Shown here one piece after another: positions 34,625 through 44,710 of a DNA stretch of 64,000 nt. Below the pieces are notes generated by a model. It saw only the letters and a program-made list of their open reading frames with translations. It had not been told where the DNA came from and did not search any database. The number at the start of each line of letters is the position of its first letter. The first letter of the stretch is position 1. Origin of the DNA: Meconema thalassinum (lineage: Eukaryota; Arthropoda; Insecta; Orthoptera; Tettigoniidae); the NCBI GenBank assembly GCA_946902985.2, contig OX336392.1, positions 24,372,982 to 24,436,981 on the forward strand. Direction: 5' to 3'. Position numbers and translations under genes: made by a program.

Positions 34625-35942
34625 GATACGAGCCTTACAGTAGTCGCATATGATGTGTAACACCTGACATGTTATCCTACTCGTATACTACACAGCTTGG
34701 ACATTCTTAAAATGTTAATTTACGCTCCGTTTTCTTACTGGTACTATGATGAATGCATAGATTGAATTGGAGATAGCATATGCTACTGTCACACTTGTTT
34801 GAACAAACATCACATATTACACTGTACTTTTATAGGCGGAGTGAAATCATAGTCTCTAGCCTAGCTATAATCTACTAGAAATAATGTTCAATACAATGAA
34901 ATTTCCCAACTCCTGCTTGGTGCGAACTATTGTAATTAAAATTAGATAAATCGTAATTTCATGTAGATTCTGTTAAAATGACGCATAATGTTATGATCAA
35001 TATCGTGTAAATCGATAATCCGGTGGCAGAAATAATTTCCGGGACTGGGGTTCGAACCTGAGACCTCATAATTCGCAGACCAAGATGCTATCCACGCAGC
35101 CATTTCAACCACAGAAATTTAGAGTACAAGGCAGTTACTTAATTTCATATGCTGGTAATAATATGGAAGTATTATTTTATGCCCCATTAATATTTTGCTT
35201 CTTTCGATAATGTTCCTGCGTGGAATTGAGTTTTAAACTAGTTATGAATACGCCTACTTGACTATAAAGAGAATTCCTACAGTGGTCCAGTACCCGTATA
35301 AAAACATCGATATATATTACATTGATCACTGTATTACGGCAATGTAGGTTAATATCTGAATAGCCATTGTGCAAAAACATAATACCGGCTTTGCCGACTA
35401 GTTACAATATTTCATATCAAAGCATATCATCATTGAAATACTCATACGAATACTTTTAACATGTGGTTTGTGTTTAAATCAGTTGACACCAGAGTTCGCA
35501 TGAGCGTTTACCGTTCAGTATGAAAGTGTTGAGCAAAGTTACTCGGGGATTGGATACCCATCAATTTTATCCAGAGATTGAAAAACAGACCCTTAATAAA
35601 TCATAATTGTTTTCAGCAAATAAGATATAATGGATATTTTTACACCAAAGAACGACAACTTGATGATGATTTATTGCAGAAATATCTGTAATGGCGCCTT
35701 CAAACCTTGAAGTAATCCGTATGTGGTATACATTTCACATGGCCGACAGTGCGTCATGGTACCAATCTCCAACAACGCACGCTCATCGTTTCCTCTAAAC
35801 ACTGCCAGCTGGATCGCTGCTTTAGCAGACACGAGGGATACGATCCAGCTGGCAGTGCGTCTTACACACTTCCGTCCGATCCACTTCCCTCCCATTTTTC
35901 AAAATCACTCCCACAAAAATATCCAGCAACCGTGTGAAAAGA
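34625..35942. repeat. Dispersed repeat family F, copy 1
   Basis: GAGCCTTACAGTAGTCGCAT at about 34,630 and ACACCAAAGAACGACAAC near 35,643 recur at 39,319 and 39,897. The following ATTTATTGCAGAAATATCTG to CAAAATCACTCCCACAAAAA recurs at 40,804-41,020 after the LINE inserted in copy 2. No coding frame is conserved. A minus-strand tRNA-like segment lies at 35,045-35,105 (B box GGTTCGAACC). A strong 17-bp inverted repeat lies at 35,800-35,857. The SINE at 35,943-36,403 interrupts it, after which it continues briefly. Confidence 0.65.
35045..35105 (-). other. tRNA-like segment (SINE head)
   Basis: On the minus strand: GGCTGCGTGGATAGCATCTT (A-box-like) and CAGGTTCGAACCCCAG (B box). It is not a foldable complete tRNA. 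It lies within repeat family F. Confidence 0.5.
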
Positions 35943-36403
35943 CTTTTTTTTTTTTTTTTTTAGTTGTTTACCCTCCAGGTTGGTGGAACCCACGGACTTA
36001 GCGAGGAAATTCACCACTACCGCCTCTACGGGCAGTGTCCTAGAGCTGGGAACATGGAATCGGAAGGGATACAACTGGTGAGGTGGGATTGGCACCTCGC
36101 CCAGGCGGCCTCACCTGCAAAGCGAACAGGGGCCTCATGAGGGAAGTAATGAATGGTTAAGATGGATAGACAAGGAAGAGGGAAGGAGGCGGCCTTGGCC
36201 TTGAAGAAGGTACCATCGCGGCATTTGCCCGAAGACGAAGTGGGAAACCACGGAAAACCACTTCGAGGATGGCTGAGGGGGAATCGAACCCCCTCTTCTC
36301 ATTTGGGCCACCCGAGGCTGAGTAGACCCCGTTCCAGTCCTCGTACCACTTTTCAAATTTCGTGGCAGAGCCGGGAATCGAACCCAGGACCTCCGGGGCG
36401 ACA
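35943..36403 (-). mobile_element. 461-bp dimeric tRNA-related SINE with poly-A tail and 10-bp target duplication
   Basis: TGTGAAAAGA lies on both sides (35,933-35,942 and 36,404-36,413). On the minus strand the element has two B-box modules, CTGGGTTCGATTCCCGGCTC and GGGGGTTCGATTCCCCCTCA, about 90 bp apart. A GTGGTTTTCCGTGGTTTCCC body block follows, then GCGAGGTGCCAATCCCACCT and a poly-A tail (T run at 35,944-35,961 on the plus strand). The GGTTTTCCGTGGTTTCC block also occurs in the SINE at 44,040. Confidence 0.8.
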
Positions 36404-36690
36404 TGTGAAAAGATGTTACACATAAAAAAATGAAAATAATTGTAAAAATCAATTCAAAATTAGTAAATTAATTAATTCAATAACAATATCAAATATGAAA
36501 TCTACAAGAACATACATTGAAAATTAAAAATAAATATATAAACATTACAGGAACAAAAATAACATTATTTATAATAACAATAAATTAAAATGTAGAACGG
36601 AAACACATAAGTGTAGACAATAGTTTTGCCCTATAAAGGGTTAAAGCTTTGCTTCAAATATCAAGATGTGTGTTTTCATGGAAATGTGTA
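36404..36690. other. AT-rich continuation of repeat F, otherwise unassigned
   Basis: GATGTTACACAT.A.AAATGAAAAT continues the F repeat for about 25 bp, as at 41,034. The remainder is very AT-rich, with no coding frame. Confidence 0.4.
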
Positions 36691-37551
36691 AGGTGCGTTC
36701 AAAAAGTAACGAGCCGGAGGCATAATTACAGAAACCAGTACCTGTATGTTAGAAGTATTGGCCCTGGCTGTTGAGGCACTTGTCCCACTGTGACACGAGG
36801 CGGTGAATGGCTGTCTCATAAAATTCCCTGGGCTGCGATGTGAACCAGTTCCGCACGTACAGCTGGACGTCGGCGTCCGAGGTGAATCGTTGGCCCCGCA
36901 GAGCCCTTTTCAGGGGACCAAACATGCCGTAATCATAGAGAGAGAGGTCTGGACTGTATGGAGGGTGGCCGAGAACCTCCCATTTGAATTTCTGCAGGAG
37001 TGCCACGACTGTGTTGGCCGTATTAGGTCGTGCATTGTCGTGGAGCGACCACGGCGGCTATGGCGTTCACTGTCACTCGGCGGTCCTTGGTAATGAGTGC
37101 ATCAACCAGCTGGACGTTGTCATCGGTAATGCAGGGGGGTGCCCCAGACCGGGCATCATCGGCTAACGGCACCCGTCCTTCCCTGAAGCGCTTGTGCCAC
37201 GCCTTGGCCCTTGCAAGGGGCATGCTGTGTTCGCCGTACACTTGTGACATTCGGCGATGAATATCCATTCCCCCTACTCCTTCCGCTGTCAGAAACCAAA
37301 CAACACCTCTTCGCTCTTCGGTCGATGCCTCCGTGTCACTGTTTGCAATGCGACTGGCAGCTTTGGACGAGTGATGCATGCTGCTGCTCGCTTTGTATCG
37401 TCACGTGACGTGCACGCGTGACCTCTAGCGACGGGCTGTGACCTTCCACGCTCTGGTCGGTACTACACCTCGTTACAAATGCCACGATTAGCCGATGTAG
37501 TCACCGGTTTGCGCATTCCAGCCTCCAACTCGTTACTTTTTGAATGCACCT
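36691..37551 (-). mobile_element. mariner-family transposon, internally deleted
   Basis: The ends AGGTGCGTTCAAAAAGTAAC and, inverted, AGGTGCATTCAAAAAGTAAC are mariner-type TIRs flanked by TA on both sides (36,689-36,690 and 37,552-37,553). The element is 861 bp against about 1.3 kb for complete mariners. The minus strand encodes the N-terminal DNA-binding part (EGVGGMDIHRRMSQVYGEHS, WHKRFREGR, ITKDRRVTVNAIA; 37,023-37,379) and then the C-terminal catalytic part (HDNARP, GHPPYSPDLSLYDYGMFGPL, LVSQWDKCLNSQGQYF). The central segment with the first catalytic Asp is deleted and the two parts are in different frames. It cannot transpose itself but could be mobilised in trans. Confidence 0.92.
37023..37379 (-). 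pseudogene. mariner transposase N-terminal fragment
   Basis: This 118-codon frame starts MHHSSKAASRIANSDTEAST. It contains a helix-turn-helix-type DNA-binding region around RRMSQVYGEHSMPLARAKAW and the linker motif DDARSGAPPCITDDNVQLVD. It leaves the mariner sequence after TVNAIAAVV, where the deletion junction throws it out of frame (VAPRQCTT then stop). The second half of the gene lies at 36,749-37,050 in another frame. Normal mariner transposases have about 345 residues; this one keeps roughly 110 at the N-terminus and 100 at the C-terminus. Confidence 0.88.
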
Positions 37552-37553
37552 TA

Positions 37554-38154
37554 TATAGAATTGTTGAACAAGATTTATAACAGCCAACGTTATAGGCTAA
37601 TATTTAATTGTTTACTGCTATGGCTTGTTCAAACAATATATTCCCCCGTAAATAAGAATGTATACGGAAGGAATGAACAGTTATGTGTATCAAGACTATT
37701 AATCTAGAGAATACATCAAAAGACGTGTAAAGGGAAAGCAAATTGACCGTGGTATGCCCTTAGTTCGGTACTATCCCAGCATATGCCTGGAGTAACAGTG
37801 AGAAAATCATAGAAAAGAATCGTATGACGGATGAGAAGGGAATCGAACCCAATTATCTTAATTATCCTCACCAGATTGAATATAACTCATTCAAGCCTTC
37901 AGACCAGAACTTAATTTCTTGTTTACCAAGGATCGATGGAACAGAAGTCTCAATACGCAATCCTCTACATCTTCTCATAAGGGAGAATTCATCCAAATTA
38001 TATTTCCAAATTACTATCCTGTACACATGAATTGAGGGGCAGATGACCTCGAAGTTCCGCCCCTTAAAACAACAATTACTAACTAACACATGGATTGCAG
38101 CCAAAGGCCATAGCAGGGTATTTTTATTGAACGCCCATAAGCTCCCAGCAAGTT
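37554..38154. other. Unassigned, with a shared 3'-tail module
   Basis: 38,033-38,077 reads GAGGGGCAGATGACCTCGAA and CGCCCCTTAAAACAACAATT. This is the same tail module as at 30,488-30,530 and, inverted, 41,607-41,662. The rest shows no coding or repeat signal I can identify. Confidence 0.4.
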
Positions 38155-38385
38155 AAATTACAAGTAGTTCCAACGTTGGCTACAAGATGCCTCTGTCACT
38201 GACACCTACTGGCGAACGTTGGAACTTCATGCAGCGTTTCTAACCAAATATAACCTACAAATTTGGCTACCAACTACTTCCCCTCCGAAGGAGGGTCTTA
38301 AAAAACCAACGACTTCGGTCGGGTTTGAATCCGTTTCGTTGGGAGTAGCAGTTCGGCATGCTAGCGACTACTCCACCAAATGCAC
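38155..38385 (-). repeat. SINE-like dispersed repeat related to G
   Basis: On the minus strand it shows a head with GGATTCAAACCCGACCGAAG, then GTTCCAACGTTCGCC and GTGTCAGTGACAGAGGCATC, the same order as in repeat G at 53,800-53,970. Divergence is high. Chance frames through it are not conserved. Confidence 0.5.
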
Positions 38386-38835
38386 CCAGGATATCAATGC
38401 TTCACTGTCCAAGGACATTACTAGTGGAATCTCAATCGAAAGTGCTTTCACCCCAGACCCCTAATCTGTAACCCAACTTCCTTCAACACTGCCATTCTAA
38501 TCTACAACACAAGTTGAACAACGCATAGTATCGTTTGAGCGTGTTATCGAAATGGTACATTTCATGGCCTTTGCAGTAATTATTCCGGTCACAGGATTCG
38601 AATGGGAGTTTCCTGCATTAGAGACCCAATACTCGGACAATTAACGTAATTGGCTGCTGCCTAATCGAATGCTTAACCGAACTATGTATTGTCAATTCAT
38701 GTCAAGACCACGAGAATGTATACAATGTCTTGGTCGATTGATTACCCAACTAAATGACCCAGGATAAACTACACTACTGTTTAGCATAGTTTCATCAAAT
38801 TAATGTAGACTTTTAAAATCATATTTTTCTCATTT
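38386..38835. other. Unassigned
   Basis: I see no repeat partner, RNA gene or coding sequence. Confidence 0.35.
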
Positions 38836-39060
38836 TTAGCCTATTTCGTTTTATGAAGAAATAGGCTTATGAGATCACATTTTGCACGTGTGCGTGTGTG
38901 CGCGTATCTGTGTGTGTCCTCTTCTAATGACTTCTAAACGGCTGGAGCGATTTCAATGAAACTCGGCAAGGTCATAACATATTTCGGCCGACTCCGACCG
39001 TGCCCTTCAAATTTTATTAAGTCTCAACAATCCAACATGGCGGAAAAAAATCTGAAGGAT
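38836..39060 (+). mobile_element. Helentron/DINE-like family A fragment, copy A7
   Basis: It starts TTTTTAGCCTATTTCG, with the foldback AAATAGGCTTATGAGATCAC, a GT-rich tract, TCTAAACGGCTGGAGCGATT and CCAACATGGCGG, then breaks off into a run of A. Only the 5' ~225 bp is present. Confidence 0.75.
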
Positions 39061-39910
39061 TTTAAAGCTCATAAATATCCAACGACTTATCCAAAATAAA
39101 TAATAAAAAAGAATATCATCATCATAATTATACCAGATGAATCAGCTGCCCCTAATAATATTGTTTCATGCAACCCAACAAGCGTTGTTGTCAGGAAGGT
39201 TGATATTACTCTGCTAAATCCCGTATGGTACTAATGTACTACAGGCAGATCCTGCTAACGATACTGAACACTGTTATGTTTCCCTGTGTTTGACTGCAGA
39301 CTAATGGAAAAAATTATACGAGCCTTACAGTAGTCGCATATGATGTGTAACAAGTGACATGTAATCCTACCATGCGTGTCCCGGGAGCGCAAATCCCTTG
39401 TTGACAGTGAACTCTGTTGGTCATTGAAATAACTACTTGCAAAACTCCAGTGCCAAATCCTGACCGTAATGAATCATAATAATTGGTATTTGCCGTGGCG
39501 AAAGAATTCCACTGCCTACTTGATGCGAGCTGTGCTCTATACCGGCCAGTTAGTGAACCCATGCCAGCGATGTTATTGAAAATGGCCTCGTTTAGCCGAT
39601 AGAGCGCACTGCCAAATATAGGCGCGATTAAAAATTAGGTGTGCGGAAGGTATATTAAATTTGTTTCTCCCAGTGATATGTTTAGACCAACGAAGTTTCA
39701 ATTATTGCTAGTAGTCGGCGTTAATATAGTGAATTCCTACGTTGTTTGGAGTGTTTGTTGATGCGATATAGATTCCACATAGCCACATGGCCGACAGTAC
39801 ATCGAGTGCTTACATTAAATAAGAATACAGCAAAAGTATGAATATTTAATAAATCGTAATTGTTTTCAGCAAATATGATAACATGAATATTTTCACACCA
39901 AAGAACGACA

Positions 39911-40795
39911 ACACATTTCCAGCATTTTGAAGTGGAATGTACACGTTGAGGAATCTAGGTGTATGGCATTTAGAATTCTAGGATTTGCAAGACGTAATCT
40001 TCTGGGATTCAGAAGCCATGCACTCCGAGCGGTGTATCTCTCCACTATACGGCCCATTCTTCTGTATGGACTTCCTGCCTGGCATCCCACTACCGAGGAA
40101 AACATGAGGAAGTTAAGTGCAGTCCAACGTCGAGCAGAGCGACTCATTTACAACAGGGAAACAAAGTTTTGACAAAACCACTAACATCAATCAATGACAT
40201 ATGTAGCCAAATAGATCTCACCTTTCTCCGAAAATCTCTAGCTGGCACCATTAAACTGTCCCCATTTCACCGCCTTCAGCTGTCATATCGCTCAGTCCGT
40301 AGAGCACAGAGTGTCACCCTCGTTCCTCCATTCGCTAGGACAACAGATTATCAATCTGGGTTCTACAATCGCTCTGCTCGACTTTGGAATGACCGGCCTC
40401 ATGCAATAAAAGACCTTCCTCCACGACAATTTTGCCGCAAAGTGAAGGTTCTAAAGGGACTAAAACCCCATGTAAATTGAATTTATATAATGTAACTTTG
40501 TGAGTGAGTGGGAGTGTATGCATGTGTGCGTGCGTGAGCGTGTATATGTGTGTGTGCGTGCCTGTATATTCCCTTTTATTTATTAATTGTATGATATAGA
40601 CGTCGTGTGCAGCAGATTATGTGTATATAGCAATGTAAAGTTGTAAATTGTATATATGTAACATATCAGATTTGTATAGATTTAATTAACGGAGATGGAG
40701 ACACTGATGTGTATGTGGGGCTTGCCCTTTCTGTATGTACCGTCCATAAATTGTAGACACAATTTTTGGTAAATAAATAATAATAATAATAATAA
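39911..40795 (+). mobile_element. Non-LTR retrotransposon 3' end (CR1-like) with (AAT)n tail
   Basis: It is inserted in repeat F between ACGACAAC and TTGAAGATGA, which are contiguous in copy 1 at about 35,648-35,665. The reading frame at 39,927-40,170 encodes the post-RT C-terminal region (FARRNLLGFRSHALRAVYLS, IRPILLYGLPAWHPTTEENM, KLSAVQRRAERLI). After a stop or shift at 40,170 it continues at 40,169-40,480 (LRKSLAGTIKLSPFHRLQLS, FYNRSARLWNDRPHAIKDLP) to a stop after KPHVN. A 3' UTR with GT-rich sequence and an (AAT)n tail follows. The RT palm is missing, so it is 5' truncated. Confidence 0.8.
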
Positions 40796-41054
40796 ATTGA
40801 AGATGATTTACTGTAGGAATATCTTAAATGGGGTCTCCATACCTTGAACTAAACTGTATGCGATATACATTCCCCATAGCCACATGGCCAACAGTACGTC
40901 GTTGTACCGATCTCCGCCACCACGCGCGCTCATTGTTTCCATCCCATGCACTTCCGTCCCATCCATTTCCGTCCCATCCACTTCCGTCCCTTTACCAAAA
41001 TCACTCCCACAAAAATGTCCAGCTACCGAGTGGAAAGATGTTACACATCAGAAA

Positions 41055-41375
41055 TGAAAATCCACAGCCTGCTTCCAGCCGACCGACCGGGTCAGGGAAT
41101 TGAATGAATGAAGCCCCCATCTAGCGGCGAGGATATGAACTGTGCCAGCTGCCGACGCCTGTCGTACTCCCCTGGGGCAATGAGTAAATGAATAAAAGAT
41201 GAAATGAAATTATAGTGGAAGGAATTTTGTGACAGGCAAAACCGGAGTACCCGGAGAAAAACCTATCTGCCTTCGATTTGTCCAGCACAAATCTTACATG
41301 GAGTGACCGGGATTTGAACCAAGGATTCAGCGTGGAGAGACCGGCGTGCTGCTGCCTAAGCCACATAGGCTCTTG
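41055..41375 (-). mobile_element. tRNA-derived SINE, second copy of the 23.3-kb type
   Basis: On the minus strand: TATGTGGCTTAGGCAGCAGC (A box), TGGTTCAAATCCCGGTCACT (B box), CTCCGGTTTTGCCTGTCACA, and the end CCCGGTCGGTCGGCTGGAAG and AGGCTGTGGATTTTC. It aligns along its length with the SINE at 23,327-23,654. Confidence 0.88.
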
Positions 41376-41512
41376 TGTGACTGCAGAATAATACGAGGGA
41401 AAATTGTTTTGCGTGCATTAGCACCATATGGGATGCAAGTGTCGACCTTCCTGACAAGCGCGTTAGTTGGGTTGCATAGACAATAATATTAGGGGCAGCT
41501 GATCATCCGGTA

Positions 41513-41829
41513 TACGCTAATGTGTATGTTTCACAATACCCCAAGTCTGTGGAAAGTGAGAGATCTATAGTACTATAGCTTACACGGGACTACATGAACC
41601 AGTTAGTTGGTTATTGTTGTTTTAAGGGGGCAGAACTACCAGGTCATCTGCCCCTTCCATGACCCAGATGTCGCAAAGCCCCTAAAGGAATCAACAGCAA
41701 CAACAGGATTAAATTTCACTTTAAAATAGAGAATCGTAACCACTATAGGGGGCGTGATGGCCTTCAAAAGTTTCAAATAGAATGTCAACCAACCTGTCCA
41801 TGATGTCGCAGTCTAGTCTCCCAGTGTCC
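41513..41829. other. Unassigned, with an inverted copy of the shared 3'-tail module
   Basis: 41,607-41,662 is the inverse of the AGGGGCAGATGACCTGG...CCCTTAAAACAACAA module described at 38,033. Nothing else is identified. Confidence 0.4.
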
Positions 41830-42440
41830 TACTGTCGTTGTTGTTTGAGTCATCAGTCTTTCCATGCCTCCCTGTCCTGAGCTAATCGTTTCATCTCTAC
41901 ATAGCTACCACACCCTACATCCGAGGCAATTTGTTTAAAATATTCTACCCTTGTTCTACCCCTACAGTTCTTGTCCTCGACCCTTCCTTCCATAACTAAA
42001 TTTGCTAATCCTGGGTGTCTTAGTATGTGTCGTACCAACCTATCTCTTCTCTTCATTAGCAGTTGCCAGAAACATCTCTCCTCTCCTACTCGTCTTAATA
42101 CCTCTTCATTTGTTACCCAATCTACCCATCTGATCTTCATTTTTCTCCTGTAACACCACATTTCAAACGTTTCAATTTTCTTCTTTTCTGCTGCACCAAT
42201 ATTCCACGTTTCACTTCCATAGAGCTCCACGCTCCAGACAAAGGCTTTCAAAAATGACTTCCTAATACCTAAATTTATATTCGTTGTCGACAGATTCCTT
42301 TTCTGTAGAAATGCTTTCCTTGCCTGTGCTAACCTACTTTTTATATCCTCTTTGCTTCGTCCTTCACTGGTTATTTTGCTTCCCAGGTAACAGAAGTCAC
42401 CTACTTCCTTTAGCTGTTCAGCTGCCCACTAAATATGTTA
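41830..42440 (-). mobile_element. RTE-like non-LTR retrotransposon C-terminal fragment
   Basis: The minus strand reads LKEVGDFCYLGSKITSEGRS, AQARKAFLQKRNLST, then the open frame 41,853-42,251 with WSVELYGSETWNIGAAEKKK, CYRRKMKIRWVDWVTNEEVL, HILRHPGL and AQDREAWKD before the stop. This is the region after the RT palm in LINEs with the ETW motif. A 3' piece with ACAACAACGACAG follows. The RT core and endonuclease are missing. It is of a different family from the (GAT)-tailed LINEs elsewhere in the window. Confidence 0.8.
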
Positions 42441-42897
42441 AATATAAGTTAATTAGCATGGAAGTTACAGGATAATATCCCCTTAATCTCGCATTCCATC
42501 GTCATTCCATTGTTACTCCAAGGAAGTGAGGCAATATGTCACACCGATAGAGCGGCTGTCTCTTATCCCATCTTACGAGTATTTTAAATGGCGGAAAATT
42601 GTTCTCCTGGCGGAAGGAATACGTTGGCCCTTGTTGGTCTAAGCTAGGACCCGTACATTGCTTCCTTATCATTCGCTCTCTCTCTCTTTCTCTCGCTCTC
42701 TCTCAGGAATAAGATTAAAGGATATAGAAGCGTTGCTCCGAAAGTAATGTATCCTATTCATTCTCACGGGAACAGGTACAGGGTGCTTATAAACACATTG
42801 TACAGAGCAAGCCTTACATACCTCATCATAGAATCCTTTTCGACAGGGGATTGTGGGCTTAAACTGAGTCTGACATTTCCAGGCTTCTCATTTTCCT
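42441..42897. other. Unassigned, with a CT-rich microsatellite
   Basis: A (CT)n tract lies at 42,674-42,711. GTTGCTCCGAAAGTAATG at about 42,735 resembles a mariner-type terminus, but no partner end is present. Confidence 0.35.
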
Positions 42898-43994
42898 TTC
42901 TAGCCTATTTTCATTTATGACCAAAAAAAGACGGGCATATGAGATCACCTTTTGTCCGTGTGTGTGTGTGTGTATGAGTGTGTGTACGTGTGTGAATAAT
43001 TACTTCTAAACGGCTGGAGCGATTTCAATGAAACTCGGTAAGGTCATAGTACTATTTTGGCTGACCCTGACCGTGTTCTTCAAATTTTACTACGTCTCGC
43101 CATTCAAACATGGCGGCTGTGCGAAATATTTTACTGGCATACTATATCTCCAAAACTATTACCGGTATCACCCTAAAATTTTGTACGTTCATAAAGGGCA
43201 CTACTGGACGTTTACCTAAGAGACTTTCAAAAACCTGTTAACTACAAAACGAACAAAGCGACCAAACGAAATTGAACCTTTTAAATAGACTTTTCTCGCG
43301 ATTTAACCATCCAAATGCACTGAATCTTGGTACAGCAAATGTTTATACACATTGAAATGCACTGGCATCTAGTTTGGTTCAATTGCTTACATAACCTCAA
43401 GATGGCGGCTGTGCGAAGTATTCCACTGGCATTCTATAGCTCCGAAACCATTACTGATATCACCCTGAAAATTTGTACGGTGGTAAAGGGTGCTACTAAA
43501 AGTGCAGCTATGATATTTCCGAAAACCTGTAAAATGCAAAACGAACATGGCGGCCAAGCGAATGTGAACCATTTTAATAGACTATTCTTGTGATTTAACC
43601 ATCTCGGCGCAGTGAAATATGGTACCATTAGAGTAAATGTTTAAACACATTGTAATGCACTGGAATCTTATTTAGTTCAAATGTTCACATAACCTAAATA
43701 TGGCGGCCGTGCGCAATTTGAAAATTAAGTTTTTATATCATGTGTATTAATCATTCGATCGAAGTGAACGATTGAATAATGCACCTACGCAAAAATCGTC
43801 ACCTAATTGTACATAACTCTATGGCCTACATTTATCAAAATCCAGCATGGCGACCATCATAAATATCTAGACGGTTCTCAATATCTACGCATCTATTACA
43901 GCAATCAAACTGAATTGTTTATTTTGATAGAGGCAATTAATATAAGTAGGAAATATGAAAATAGGCTATATACTTCTTCGCGGAACTACTTGTT
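42898..43994 (+). mobile_element. Helentron/DINE-like element, family A, copy A5 (short form)
   Basis: It starts TAGCCTATTTTCATTTATGA, has a (GT)n tract and TTCTAAACGGCTGGAGCGAT, and ends with AAAATAGGCTATATACTTCT and the hairpin TTCTTCGCGGAACTACTTGT. It lacks about one internal module of the 1.5-kb form. GCCGCCAT-type motifs appear inverted, as in CAAGATGGCGGCTGTGCGAA. Confidence 0.82.
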
Positions 43995-44039
43995 TTGTCA
44001 TGAGGTTCTTCGCGCGTCCTTTATTATTATGTTAATATT

Positions 44040-44370
44040 ACCGACAGCGGTAGCTATGCTCGCTAGGCCATGGGGCTGACCTATCAGCTGTCTCGGTAGA
44101 CGAGGATTCGAGCCCCACCGTCGGCGTTTCTTGAAATGGTTTTCCGTGGTTTCCCCAGTTTCAAATCCATGCAAAGACGGTACCTCCTGACAGGCCACGG
44201 CCACCTCCTTCCATATCCGTGCCCAGTGTTATTCATCTTCGTTCATTTCATCTATCATTAACTCCTCTCATGAGGATGGCGTCGGGAGAGGCATCCGGCT
44301 ATAAAAACCACCTGCCACTTAGCCCTGTTCAAAACGGGAATAATAAGGGGTAGACATACAATACAATTAT
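44040..44370 (+). mobile_element. tRNA-derived SINE sharing a block with the dimeric SINE
   Basis: The head has GGCCATGGGGCTGACCTATC and a B box GATTCGAGCCCC, then ATGGTTTTCCGTGGTTTCCC, CCACGGCCACCTCCTTCCAT, CATGAGGATGGCGTCGGGAG and GGCATCCGGCTATAAAAACC. The GGTTTTCCGTGGTTTCC block and the CCTTCC segment are shared with the 35.9-kb SINE, so they may have a common body. Confidence 0.75.
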
Positions 44371-44427
44371 TAATAAAAATTATATTATGGTGTTTGAATA
44401 CATATTTTAAGTGTTGCCTTAGTAAAC

Positions 44428-44567
44428 AAAAGTTTGATGCTTTACAGTGGCTCAACACGATTGTACCCAAATTGTATGGGTTATTCCCTAACTTTTTTCA
44501 GGATTAGGGAATAACCCATCTCACTTGGGTACAATCGTGTTCAGCGACTGAAAAGCATCAAACTTTT
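44428..44567. repeat. 140-bp near-perfect palindrome (foldback element or hairpin)
   Basis: AAAAGTTTGATGCTTT begins the left arm and its inverse ends the right arm. CAACACGATTGTACCCAA and ATGGGTTATTCCCTAA also pair. Arms of about 65 bp match at roughly 60 positions around a short centre near 44,495. A (TTA)n tract at 44,573-44,647 follows. It could be a minimal MITE or a hairpin precursor. Confidence 0.85.
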
Positions 44568-44572
44568 CTATT

Positions 44573-44574
44573 TG

Positions 44575-44647
<73 letters not shown>
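44573..44647. repeat. (TTA)n microsatellite
   Basis: About 25 copies of TTA/ATT lie between the palindrome and the truncated 5' end of the LINE. It may be the tail of an older retroelement. Confidence 0.95.
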
Positions 44648-44648
<1 letters not shown>

Positions 44649-44710
44649 AATGTAAGGAAAGAGACAGAATTTACAAAACAATGCTCAGAAACAAGGATAA
44701 TATTACAATA

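Larger units (their letters stand above)
39131..41512. mobile_element. Composite repeat bounded by ~115-bp inverted repeats (family F, copy 2)
   Basis: The left end TACCAGATGAATCAGCTGCC and the inverted right end TACCGGATGATCAGCTGCCC match. The similarity runs inward for about 115 bp (CCCTAAT.ATATTGT, ATGCAACCCAAC, TTGTCAGGAAGGT, TATGGT.CTAATG). TA lies next to each end. The interior is family F sequence interrupted by a LINE tail (39,911-40,795) and a SINE (41,055-41,375). No transposase is seen. It may be a non-autonomous TIR transposon, or two inverted copies of a repeat; the TA flanks favour the first. Confidence 0.5.

Noticed and set aside
42735..42755. mariner terminus GTTGCTCCGAAAGTAATG
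   Set aside because: No matching opposite end or transposase sequence is within reach.
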